Positions 5,116-11,470 of a stretch of 11,471 bases of DNA are shown one piece after another (the first letter of the stretch is position 1; every line of letters begins with the position of its first letter). Origin of the DNA: Candidatus Berkelbacteria bacterium (lineage in GTDB: Bacteria; Patescibacteriota; UBA1384; 2-12-FULL-50-11); assembly GCA_024654065.1 (NCBI GenBank), contig JANLIQ010000040.1, forward strand, positions 1 to 11,471, read 5' to 3'. Under the pieces are notes generated by a model. The model saw only the letters and a program-made list of their open reading frames with translations. It made no database searches and was not told the origin of the DNA. Both the position numbers and the translations under genes were made by a program.

Positions 5116-5451
5116 GTGAATCGAAATGGCAGACCCTTTAAAATCGGCAATAAAAAAGCCGTCGACGAAATGAAAGCATCTTTTGCTCGAGTCATCGATC
5201 TTGGAGAGATCAGGGTTCGTCTCAAAGGACACGAGCATTTCATCCCTATCACGGACGTGGTGGTGACAGAGAGAACGTTTCCGCGGGGCACCGACGTCCA
5301 CTTCTTCCTTGACAAGTCGGCCGACTATGAGGAGACCTTGTTAACGTTTGACATAGAACTCGGGTGGAAGTTCGTGCCAGGCGACTCTGCAGATCGGTAT
5401 ACTCATGCGTACAGCGAGGACACAACTCTCCACTTGTTTCGAAAGAACTGA
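5116..5451 (+). CDS. Hypothetical protein, 111 residues, family not recognised
   Basis: I do not recognise this protein. It is read from a GTG preceded by AAGGA (5108-5112) at a rather short distance of three bases. The next in-frame ATG (5170) would remove 18 residues. It is soluble, with no signal peptide, membrane segment or cysteines. The C-terminal half is rich in acidic and aromatic residues (GWKFVPGDSADRYTHAYSED). Its codons favour C and G in third position more than the ribosomal genes around it. It is bracketed by its own promoter and a very strong terminator, and it stands opposite to the rplA and rplJL operons, so it looks like a self-contained insertion. That it is coding is supported by the full-length frame, start signal and terminator, but not by homology. 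Confidence 0.6.
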   Translation: MNRNGRPFKIGNKKAVDEMKASFARVIDLGEIRVRLKGHEHFIPITDVVVTERTFPRGTDVHFFLDKSADYEETLLTFDIELGWKFVPGDSADRYTHAYSEDTTLHLFRKN

Positions 5452-5460
5452 CCCTGTTCA

Positions 5461-5495
5461 CGCGCCCGGAGCCCTCGGCTCCCGGCGCGTTTTTT
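5461..5495 (+). terminator. Strong intrinsic terminator after the 5116 gene
   Basis: A 13-bp GC-rich stem (5461-5473 with 5477-5489, one mismatch), a 3-base loop and six T (5490-5495). The T-tract runs into the stop codon of the converging thioredoxin gene, so the same stem also lies right after that gene, but without a T-tract in its direction. Confidence 0.9.
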
Positions 5496-6027
5496 AATTC
5501 ACGGTAAGTAAAGCGTCGAGATGTTCCTGCCCAATCCGGCCGGGAAAATAGTATTTAATCTTGCCGTTGATGACAAAATAGGACGCAGGCATCGTTGCCT
5601 CCCAATTCTGGAAGGTTGAACCGTCACTATCGTAATAAGTAGCGGTTGTCACATTGAGAGACTTCAGTTTGGCCTCGGCGTCTTCGGACGCGTCTTTGGT
5701 ATCAATCAGGATAACCGAAATTTGATTTTGACTTTTGGCAAAATTATCGAGCACCGGCAGGCCAGTGTCGCATTCGCCGCAGTTAACGCTCCAGAATGTG
5801 ACTAAAGTTGGCTTGGTGAAAAGAGTCGATAAATCCAGTTTTTTGTTACCTCTGTCCGTCACGGCTGCCGCCGGTGGGACAATCTCGACAATCTCAAATT
5901 GTTTTAATAGCTCCGGGCCAGTTAGCGGTTTGTCGTCTGACGGCGAACTGCCGAGCGTTTGCATGACAAAAGCCAGAGCAACTAATGCAATAATGAAAAC
6001 CAGCGGGGCAACCAGCCGGCTTAACAT
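5494..6027 (-). CDS. Membrane-anchored TlpA/ResA-like thioredoxin
   Basis: A 177-residue extracytoplasmic thioredoxin-fold protein. One N-terminal hydrophobic segment (about 5-22, LVAPLVFIIALVALAFVM) anchors it and no signal-peptidase site is obvious. A linker follows to about residue 65. The active site is in TFWSVNCGECDTGLPVLDNF with Cys83-Gly-Glu-Cys86, and the cis-proline is Pro147 in ATMPASYFVING. The TFW...C-x-x-C...P(V/A)L pattern is that of the TlpA/ResA group, which reduces or oxidises disulfides of exported proteins; direction and partner are unknown. CGEC is less usual than CGPC or CPPC. The ATG is one base after the rplA stop, without a clear Shine-Dalgarno, so translation is probably coupled to rplA. 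It is the last gene of the prfB operon. Confidence 0.85.
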   Translation of the reverse strand: MLSRLVAPLVFIIALVALAFVMQTLGSSPSDDKPLTGPELLKQFEIVEIVPPAAAVTDRGNKKLDLSTLFTKPTLVTFWSVNCGECDTGLPVLDNFAKSQNQISVILIDTKDASEDAEAKLKSLNVTTATYYDSDGSTFQNWEATMPASYFVINGKIKYYFPGRIGQEHLDALLTVN

Positions 6028-6028
6028 T

Positions 6029-6994
6029 CTAAAGCTTGCTTAGATCTAGAGGGATTGACGGAGCGATTGAGGCAGTAATAAAGACACTGTTAAGCCGAGA
6101 TTTTGGATATATTGCCATCACTACCTTGGCGTTCTCAGCAAGCTTCGTATCTTCCCAAGAAACTTTACCGATAATTTGGTGAACGATACCACTAGCATCA
6201 ACTCGGTATTCTGTCTTACCGCTTTTAATCTCTTCCATTACTTTTTTTGGATCGTTAGTAACGGTACCGGATTTAGGATCTGGCATCTTACCCTTTGGAC
6301 CCAAAATCTTAGCAATTTTAGCAACTTGCGGCATTAGTTCTGGCGAAGCAATACAAATATCAAAATCAAGTTTTTTGGTTTTTGCGATCTGGTCAATCGT
6401 TTTCTCATCCAGTACAACAACTTTTTTATCTTTACCGGTACCGTGCGGCATATGCACAACGCCACGGCTAGATTCTGTCGAGCCTTTGGCTTTCTTCTTG
6501 TTTAAACGAAGATGGATCTCAACCGAACCATCAAATTTAGAAACGGATAATTCTTTAATCAAAGTTAGGGCTTCTGCCATCTGGTAAAGTTTGCCTGGCT
6601 CAACCTTGGCCTTAGCAACCAGGAATTTTTTTGAGTGGCGACTCTTAGCTTCGTGCTCCTCTTTAGAGGCAGCAATCTTTTCGCTTTTAGCGGCCAAGCG
6701 TTCAGCTTTAGCTTCTTTTTTTCGCTCAAGCTTAGTCTTCTCGTGTTCCGAGCCCTCTTTATCTAGAGAGGTAGCAGATTCATTACCAACATGTATCGCT
6801 GAAACTTCAGCAGGTATTGTTTGGTCTAAATCTGCGCCTTCTTCGACAGAGGTCTCTATTTCGGCTTGTTCGTCAACGTTGCCAGCTGCTTCATCGGCAC
6901 TGGCTTCGGTTGAGTGATGGGGCATTATTTCTGCCTCTGCTTGCGCTCGCTTCTCTTCCTCGACTGGTTCGTTAATTGTTTTTGGTCGTGCCAT
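6029..6994 (-). CDS. rplA: 50S ribosomal protein L1 (uL1) with long N-terminal extension
   Basis: A 321-residue L1. The recognisable protein begins near residue 118 (SRHSKKFLVAKAKVEPGKLY) and runs through GVVHMPHGTGKDKKVVVLDE, LDFDICIASPELMPQVAKIA, ILGPKGKMPDPKSGTVTNDP and VDASGIVHQIIGKVSW to the end. The core of about 204 residues is shorter than the usual 230: a loop of roughly 20 residues after VVVLDE is missing. The first ~117 residues are an acidic, Ala/Glu-rich part followed by a Lys/Glu/Ala-rich helix. L1 forms the mobile stalk that helps release E-site tRNA. The chosen ATG overlaps pth by 23 nt and lacks a Shine-Dalgarno. The in-frame ATG at 6925, with GAGG upstream, is an alternative that would leave about 94 residues of extension. 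Confidence 0.93.
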   Translation of the reverse strand: MARPKTINEPVEEEKRAQAEAEIMPHHSTEASADEAAGNVDEQAEIETSVEEGADLDQTIPAEVSAIHVGNESATSLDKEGSEHEKTKLERKKEAKAERLAAKSEKIAASKEEHEAKSRHSKKFLVAKAKVEPGKLYQMAEALTLIKELSVSKFDGSVEIHLRLNKKKAKGSTESSRGVVHMPHGTGKDKKVVVLDEKTIDQIAKTKKLDFDICIASPELMPQVAKIAKILGPKGKMPDPKSGTVTNDPKKVMEEIKSGKTEYRVDASGIVHQIIGKVSWEDTKLAENAKVVMAIYPKSRLNSVFITASIAPSIPLDLSKL

Positions 6995-7529
6995 TAATTG
7001 TTTGAGATATTATTTGTTTGTCTTTGAGAGATTGTACCAGTAAATTAACTGTTTGGTCAATTACGGAAGTTAATTCTGTTTGCTGTTCTGGAGTAAATCT
7101 AGACAAAACATGTTCAGCTAAACTCCCCTTCTCGTCTTTTCCAATACCAATGCGAACTCTCCAATAGTTAGCACCAAGTAAACCATCGATAGACTTAATT
7201 CCATTATGCCCAGCATCACTGCCTGCAAACTTAACGTTAATTTTACCAAGCGGTAAGTCAGCATCATCGGCAATAACCCACAAATTCTCAGGGTCAACTT
7301 TATAGAAATTTGTCACTTCACTAGCAGCCTCACCAGAAAGGTTAACGAATGTTTGTGGTTTAAAAAGTATATACTCGCCATTCTTGGCAATATCAGCCTT
7401 AAGAGCAGACTTAGATTCCCATTGTATGTCTAGCTCTCCTGCCAGTTTATCCACAGCCATAAACCCAACGTTATGTCGGGTTCCTTCGTATTGGGTTCCT
7501 AGATTACCGATACCGCAGATTGCAATCAT
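6972..7529 (-). CDS. pth: Peptidyl-tRNA hydrolase
   Basis: A 185-residue Pth that frees tRNA from prematurely released peptidyl-tRNA. The N-terminus carries the family signature GIGNLGTQYEGTRHNVGF with the catalytic His19 and Asn9; the usual proline of GLGNPG is replaced by Leu10. Further motifs are FKPQTFVNLSGEA, VIADDADLPLGKI with the supporting aspartate, GHNGIKSI, and RVRIGIGKDE followed by HVLSRFT. Length is normal. It starts in an ATGA overlap with the preceding gene and its 3' end overlaps rplA by 23 nt, so both junctions suggest coupled translation within the prfB operon. Confidence 0.95.
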   Translation of the reverse strand: MIAICGIGNLGTQYEGTRHNVGFMAVDKLAGELDIQWESKSALKADIAKNGEYILFKPQTFVNLSGEAASEVTNFYKVDPENLWVIADDADLPLGKINVKFAGSDAGHNGIKSIDGLLGANYWRVRIGIGKDEKGSLAEHVLSRFTPEQQTELTSVIDQTVNLLVQSLKDKQIISQTINGTTKNN

Positions 7530-7852
7530 TCTTTTTCAACTTCTAGCATCGGGTAGATATTGAACGGCGCTTCTTCGTACGGATGAACTTTTTTTACTGC
7601 CCTGATGACCTCCTGAACGACGCTACTATCACAGTCTGCTTCTATCCGTTCCTCCTCTACGGTCTCTAGCTTTCCAATTTCTCCAACTGTAGGATTCGCG
7701 CCTTCTTTTGGCAGGAATCTCCCCGTGCCAATTGTTGAGAAGGTGCAGTAGTCGTAATTGCCAATCTTACCTGCTCCAGTATCACCAATTGCTTTTCTAA
7801 CGGCATCTGCGTGAGATGGTGGTACAAAAACGACTAATTTGACTGTGGACAT
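7526..7852 (-). CDS. Standalone YqfO/NIF3-insert type domain protein
   Basis: A 108-residue protein corresponding to the PII/CutA-like domain that is otherwise inserted in some NIF3/YqfO proteins, here on its own. The match is seen in FVPPSHADAVRKAIGDTGAG, KIGNYDYCTFSTIGTGRFLP, EGANPTVGEIGKLETVEEER and the HPYEEAPFNIYPM ending, which are highly characteristic. No NIF3 metal-binding part is present, so it is not a truncated NIF3: the gene starts normally (GGAAG upstream) and ends in an ATGA overlap with pth. The function of the standalone domain is not established. Related folds form trimers and bind small ligands. Its place between ybaB and pth does not reveal a role. Confidence 0.75.
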   Translation of the reverse strand: MSTVKLVVFVPPSHADAVRKAIGDTGAGKIGNYDYCTFSTIGTGRFLPKEGANPTVGEIGKLETVEEERIEADCDSSVVQEVIRAVKKVHPYEEAPFNIYPMLEVEKE

Positions 7853-7871
7853 TTTATTCTTTTTCTTCCGA

Positions 7872-8183
7872 TTACATTCCCGGAAAATTCATATCTTTAA
7901 GTAACGGTTGCATTCTAGTAGCAGATTCGCTCTGGGCAGTAGCAAGAGCTTTTGCAACCGTTTCTTTGATAATATCTTCTAGCTCCCGTTTCTTACCCTT
8001 TTCTAACATATGCTCTGAGATATCTATAGAAACGATCTTCATCTCGCCGCTAACGACAACCGTTACTTCACCGTTAGCCGAACGTCCCTCAACCTCAAGA
8101 TCCTTCAGTTCCTTCTGCATCTGTTTAGCCTTTTTTGCTAAACCGTACATATCTTTCATCTGTCCAAAATTTGGTAATGCCAT
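7872..8183 (-). CDS. ybaB: YbaB/EbfC nucleoid-associated protein
   Basis: A 103-residue member of the YbaB/EbfC family, small dimeric DNA-binding proteins with a tweezer shape. Seen here are an N-terminal helix MYGLAKKAKQMQKELKDLEV, the conserved strand-turn GRSANGEVTVVVSGEMKIVSIDIS, and a C-terminal helical region (LEDIIKETVAKALATAQSES) ending MNFPGM. Length is typical. In many bacteria the gene follows dnaX and precedes recR; here it follows prfB by 3 nt, which is a different context. The Shine-Dalgarno AAAGGA is placed six bases before the ATG, so the gene has its own ribosome entry within the operon. Confidence 0.93.
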   Translation of the reverse strand: MALPNFGQMKDMYGLAKKAKQMQKELKDLEVEGRSANGEVTVVVSGEMKIVSIDISEHMLEKGKKRELEDIIKETVAKALATAQSESATRMQPLLKDMNFPGM

Positions 8184-8186
8184 ATT

Positions 8187-9176
8187 TTATCCTTTCTTTA
8201 AATTAGCGAAGTATTTAATGTCTGCTTCAATTATATTCTCAAGCCTGCCATCTAGTATGTCGTCAACAGCCGAAGTCTCATAACCGCTCCGTAAGTCTTT
8301 AACGAGCTGGTACGGCTGTAACACATACGAACGTATTTGGTTGCCCCAGCTAGCTAAGACCGGCTCTCCTTTAAGGTTCTGGCTACTAATACGTCTTTTC
8401 TCGTCGTCTAGTAGCTGAAGCTTGCCCTGAAGAATTTTAAGCGCTTGGGCTTTGTTTTGCAATTGGCTACGTTCGTTTTGACAAGTAACTACAGTATTTG
8501 TGGGTATGTGGGTAATGCGAACTGCAGAATCTGTTGTATTCACGCCCTGACCACCATGTCCCCCAGCACGGTAAACATCAATCCTGATCTCGTCTGGCTT
8601 AATTTCGATTTCTTTTGCATCGGCCACTTCCGGAACTACTTCAACCAAAGCAAAGGATGTGTGACGGGATTTATCAGCATCAAAGGGGCTAATCCGAACT
8701 AAACGATGAACTCCATTTTCGGCCTTTAGCTTGCCATATGCTCTAAACCCTTCGATTAACAACGTTGCGCTCTTGATTCCGGCTTCTTCACCTTCCTGTT
8801 TATCTAGTAAGTAAACTTTGTAATGAGCTCTCTCTCCGTAGCGGGTATACATCCGTAGCAACATTTCGGCCCAGTCTTGAGCCTCAACGCCACCTGAGCC
8901 AGAGTGAACAGCGACGAAAGCCGATGAGTCATCGTGCTCTCCAGAAAAAAAAGCTTCGCTTTCTAATTTCTCCAATTCCGTATCAGAATTAGCAGAATCA
9001 AATTCGACTACAAAATCCTGAAGGTGCTTTAATTCTTGTGTTAATTTTGCCGCTCGTTGATGTTCTTGCCAAAAAGAAGGGGTAGCCATCTCTAGTTCGA
9101 TCTGTTTAATCCGATCTCTCTTTTCTGAGATCCGTAATGTTTCAGCTAGTTGGGCTTTCCGAGCTTCCATATCCAT
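8187..9176 (-). CDS. prfB: Peptide chain release factor 2
   Basis: A 329-residue class I release factor. The SPF tripeptide of RF2 is present (RLVRISPFDADKSRHTSF), so it should read UAA and UGA. The GGQ motif is in YRAGGHGGQGVNTTDSAVRITH and triggers peptide release. The N-terminal helical domain is short: the frame begins at MDMEARKAQL, equivalent to the part just after the programmed frameshift of E. coli RF2. There is no CTTTGA-type slippery site upstream; the upstream DNA holds a terminator and a -10 box (TAAAAT, 9183-9188) only 6 nt from the ATG. The start is thus at a leaderless promoter, and the classical RF2 frameshift autoregulation seems absent. It is the first gene of the operon down to the thioredoxin gene. 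Confidence 0.95.
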   Translation of the reverse strand: MDMEARKAQLAETLRISEKRDRIKQIELEMATPSFWQEHQRAAKLTQELKHLQDFVVEFDSANSDTELEKLESEAFFSGEHDDSSAFVAVHSGSGGVEAQDWAEMLLRMYTRYGERAHYKVYLLDKQEGEEAGIKSATLLIEGFRAYGKLKAENGVHRLVRISPFDADKSRHTSFALVEVVPEVADAKEIEIKPDEIRIDVYRAGGHGGQGVNTTDSAVRITHIPTNTVVTCQNERSQLQNKAQALKILQGKLQLLDDEKRRISSQNLKGEPVLASWGNQIRSYVLQPYQLVKDLRSGYETSAVDDILDGRLENIIEADIKYFANLKKG

Positions 9177-9182
9177 CCATAC

Positions 9183-9188
9183 ATTTTA
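9183..9188 (-). promoter_or_regulatory. -10 box of the prfB operon
   Basis: TAAAAT on the minus strand, 6 nt from the prfB ATG (9176), immediately downstream of the T-tract of the preceding terminator. No good -35 is seen at 16-18 bp. Confidence 0.5.
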
Positions 9189-9192
9189 CCCT

Positions 9193-9220
9193 AAAAGAAA
9201 AAGACCCGTATGAGGGGTCT
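9193..9220 (-). terminator. Intrinsic terminator after the LPATG protein gene
   Basis: Minus strand AGACCC (9215-9220), 7-base loop, GGGTCT (9202-9207), then a T-rich tract. It begins about 19 bases after the stop of the gene at 9239 and separates it from prfB. The other strand is also T-rich after the stem, so it may work both ways. Confidence 0.8.
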
Positions 9221-9238
9221 CTTTCTTTCTCGAGACCG

Positions 9239-9847
9239 TTAGGCCAAGAGTTTTGCTTCCTTTTTGGCCAACGCGAAGCGTCGAGCCGCAAGGGCAAACA
9301 TAGCCATAGCACCTGGCAACAGGGCCGTTTCGGCACCGGTTGCAGGCAGGCTTTTTACTGACTTGGTTGTAACAACCTTGGCAGTAGTAGAGCAAGCAGC
9401 TTTGGCGGCAGCAGCTGAACTAGCTGAAGAGCTAGAAGCAGCGGCAGCAGCACTGGCTGAAGCGCTAGGACAGTCCTTCTTGTCTGAGGCGACAATTGTT
9501 TTGCCACCCGCAGAAGCTGAAGAGCTGGCGGCGCTAGAAGCGCTGGAACCCGAGCTTGATCCGCTTGAGCTAGAGCCGGCAGAACCGGAGCTAGCCGCGG
9601 CACCGTTGGCAACCGTAGCTGAACTCGAAGAGCTAGCAGCAGATGCACTAGAGGCACCGTTACCGGATGAAGCTGAAGCAGCGCCTGATGCACCACTCGA
9701 AGCGGCAGCACCACCGTTACCGTTAGAAACGACGACAGAAGAGCTGGTTGAGCTTGTAGAACTTGAGCTTGTCGAAGCGGCAAACACCGTTCCGGCAAAG
9801 CCAGTTGCGACAATAACTCCAAGAATTGAAATAATTACTTTATTCAT
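9239..9847 (-). CDS. Secreted Ser/Ala-rich protein with LPATG sorting-type C-terminus
   Basis: A 202-residue exported protein. A signal peptide (MNKVIISILGVIVATGFAGT, cleavage likely near VFA-AS, residue 23) is followed by about 135 residues that are almost only Ser, Ala, Gly with some Thr and Asn: an extended low-complexity stalk, possibly glycosylated. Two cysteines (126 and 152) interrupt the C-terminal part. The end has the three parts of a sortase signal: LPATG (167-171), a hydrophobic segment (TALLPGAMAMFALAA) and basic residues (RR...KK). The tail is longer than usual, ending EAKLLA. Sortase substrates are covalently fixed to the cell envelope; no sortase gene lies in this window. It has a strong Shine-Dalgarno (AAAGGAG) before the ATG, a possible -10 (TATAAG, 9863-9868) and its own terminator, so it is a single-gene unit. 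Confidence 0.75.
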   Translation of the reverse strand: MNKVIISILGVIVATGFAGTVFAASTSSSSTSSTSSSVVVSNGNGGAAASSGASGAASASSGNGASSASAASSSSSATVANGAAASSGSAGSSSSGSSSGSSASSAASSSASAGGKTIVASDKKDCPSASASAAAAASSSSASSAAAAKAACSTTAKVVTTKSVKSLPATGAETALLPGAMAMFALAARRFALAKKEAKLLA

Positions 9848-9916
9848 TATAATTCTCCTTTACTTATATTCATCTACATTCCCAACCAATCGACCATTAG
9901 TTAGGCATGGGATGAT

Positions 9917-9948
9917 CCGAGCTGCACACTTCGTTGTGCGCAACTCGG
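9917..9948. other. Stem-loop downstream of the GC-rich module
   Basis: CCGAGCTGCACA (9917-9928) pairs with TGTGCGCAACTCGG (9935-9948), with a 2-base bulge and one mismatch, around a 6-base loop. It lies about 60 nt after the stop of the gene at 10008 and would end or stabilise that transcript. There is no T-tract on either side, so it is not a standard intrinsic terminator. The rest of the 9848-10007 spacer shows only the upstream signals of the LPATG gene. Confidence 0.5.
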
Positions 9949-10007
9949 AAAGGATATCGAACTAGACTGCGACTTGCAACCTAGTCCGAAAGTAGTTGGA
10001 CCGGCTC

Positions 10008-10790
10008 CTAGTGAGAACCGGATCCGGTCGTATTGCCGCCACCTCCGGCAGCACCGGACGATCCAGACGACGAACCTCCAGAGGTTCCGGCACCGGATGT
10101 CGGGGTGACTGCGGCCGCTGAACTTGTGGCAGCAGCAGCTGCTGCGGCGGCCGCGGCGGCTTCGGCGATCTGGGACTGGGTCTGGGCTAACACATTCGTG
10201 CTGGACACGTTGATCCTGGTTCCTCCGCCGGGCGAAAGTAGCCCGATTCCCGCTGATTGCGGAGAGATGATCGTCGGGGAACCTAGGTTTGCGATGTGTT
10301 GCTGTTGAGGGGCGAGGATCAAGATCGGTTGATAACGATCCTTGTGAACGATTCGTTCGGGGCCGGGTACCTCTCGATCCCGGTAAACGATTCGTTCGGG
10401 TCCGGGGACATCGCGATCGCGATAAACAGTCTTGGGCGGAAGTTGTTCGTACTTCGTTTCCGTGACCGTCTTCACCTCGATTCGGGTTTTGGTCTGAACG
10501 ACCTTGACCCGATTGGTGGTGTTGCCGCACTCGAGAATGCGCTCCGATCCGTCCGGGCACCACGCCATCTTGGTGCCTTTCGGCAAGAATGCGTCGACCC
10601 ACTCACCTTTGGCACCGCGCATCTTGAGATGGGTGTCGGCTTGGAGTTGGTAGGGCTCCCAGCCGCGCTCAATGGCCTGCTGCCAGGAAACACCGCCCGG
10701 AATCATCGGATTCCTGCCGAGTGTCGAGTACTGAGCGTTTGCGACTGTCGCCATTAGGATAGCGACCACGAGAAAGACAATTCGTTTCAT
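10008..10790 (-). CDS. Exported protein with 13-residue charged repeats and poly-Ala/Gly-Ser tail; function unknown
   Basis: A 260-residue protein that I do not recognise. A signal peptide ends near VANAQ (20). Residues about 25-95 look like a small globular part with two cysteines (Cys78 and Cys88, in AWCPDGSERILECGN), perhaps a disulfide. Next come tandem units of 13 residues: a partial one (117-127, ending TVYRDRD), then VPGPERIVYRDRE (128-140) and VPGPERIVHKDRY (141-153). The corresponding DNA repeats 39 bp apart (near 10347 and 10386). The C-terminus has eleven consecutive alanines (211-221) and then a Gly/Ser/Thr-rich end. There is no LPxTG motif. The start overlaps the previous stop (ATGA) and has AGGAG upstream, so the two genes are translated together. 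GC content and codon choice are clearly higher in GC than in the ribosomal genes. Confidence 0.75.
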   Translation of the reverse strand: MKRIVFLVVAILMATVANAQYSTLGRNPMIPGGVSWQQAIERGWEPYQLQADTHLKMRGAKGEWVDAFLPKGTKMAWCPDGSERILECGNTTNRVKVVQTKTRIEVKTVTETKYEQLPPKTVYRDRDVPGPERIVYRDREVPGPERIVHKDRYQPILILAPQQQHIANLGSPTIISPQSAGIGLLSPGGGTRINVSSTNVLAQTQSQIAEAAAAAAAAAAATSSAAAVTPTSGAGTSGGSSSGSSGAAGGGGNTTGSGSH

Positions 10791-11470
10791 TTCATCTCCT
10801 CACCGCGGATTTGCAGTGTTCGCTCGGACCGGTTCTGCCGGAAAACGAGCTTGGTCGAGCCTTGTTTGTTGGCGAAGTAAATCGGCACAAACAGGCTGTA
10901 TTTGTTATCGGTACGGATACTTTTGAAGGATTGGATGATCTTGCCACCCTCTCCGACTAGTTGGGCAGAAAACTCGTTGTCAGATAAAACGAGTACTGCC
11001 AAACCTTGATCGGATCGGACAGTAATTGGCTCGTCCAACTCTACGGGCAAAGCCTTTTGCTTGAGTGTGGCTTGCGCCAACAGAGCGTAAGACTCCGCTT
11101 TGTCCTTTCCTATCAATGGTTCCCGTTCGTAAAGCCCGGCATGAACTTCGAAAGGGTCACCGTCGGTCTTTGGTTGCGATATCGGCGGATCCTTTTTGGC
11201 TGTGCCAGAAGGATTCGGGATCGGTGTCGGTCCAGGCGGCGACTCCTTACCCTGATCCACAGGATTTGATGCTTGACCGTTTAAGGCCATCTGCATTTCC
11301 TCAAGTGTGATGAAGTTACGAAGCGTCCCGTCCGGCATGCGAGCAACATAGCTCTGCAAGATCGGATAAGTGCTGCCTCCAGCACCGGCGATTTTCATCC
11401 GATTCTCTTCTGCTTGGGCCATTTCAAGAAAGGCCTTTACATCGAGCCGGATAAATGTCGCGTTGCCCCA
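10787..11470 (-). CDS. Partial protein of unknown function, upstream partner of the 10008 gene
   Basis: The frame is open to the right edge, so the N-terminus is missing: the codons before the first ATG in the window (11420-11422) read on as GNATFIRLDVKAFLE without a stop. The visible 227 residues begin with a part that may be helical (EMAQAEENRMKIAGAGGS). A Pro-rich linker (about ESPPGPTPIPNPS to ISQPKTDGDP) follows. The C-terminal domain of about 115 residues appears mostly beta (AVLVLSDNEFSAQLVGEGGK and YSLFVPIYFANKQGSTKLVF) and ends RGEEMK. I do not recognise a family. It overlaps the downstream gene by 4 nt. The Pro-rich linker joining two domains and the exported partner hint at an envelope-associated complex, but nothing here proves it. 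Composition is GC-rich like its partner. Confidence 0.7.
   Translation of the reverse strand, partial: WGNATFIRLDVKAFLEMAQAEENRMKIAGAGGSTYPILQSYVARMPDGTLRNFITLEEMQMALNGQASNPVDQGKESPPGPTPIPNPSGTAKKDPPISQPKTDGDPFEVHAGLYEREPLIGKDKAESYALLAQATLKQKALPVELDEPITVRSDQGLAVLVLSDNEFSAQLVGEGGKIIQSFKSIRTDNKYSLFVPIYFANKQGSTKLVFRQNRSERTLQIRGEEMK

Noticed and set aside
9264..9965. Long plus-strand frame rich in Glu/Ala/Leu opposite the LPATG gene
   Set aside because: It is the antisense shadow of a GCT/AGC-rich low-complexity gene; no Shine-Dalgarno sequence or recognisable domain. The minus-strand frame has signal peptide, sorting signal and expression signals.
9901..10602. Arg/Ser-rich 233-codon minus-strand frame overlapping the 10008 gene
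   Set aside because: A shifted-frame shadow of the GC-rich repeats; implausible composition, no start signals, while the 10008 frame has a signal peptide and coupled start.
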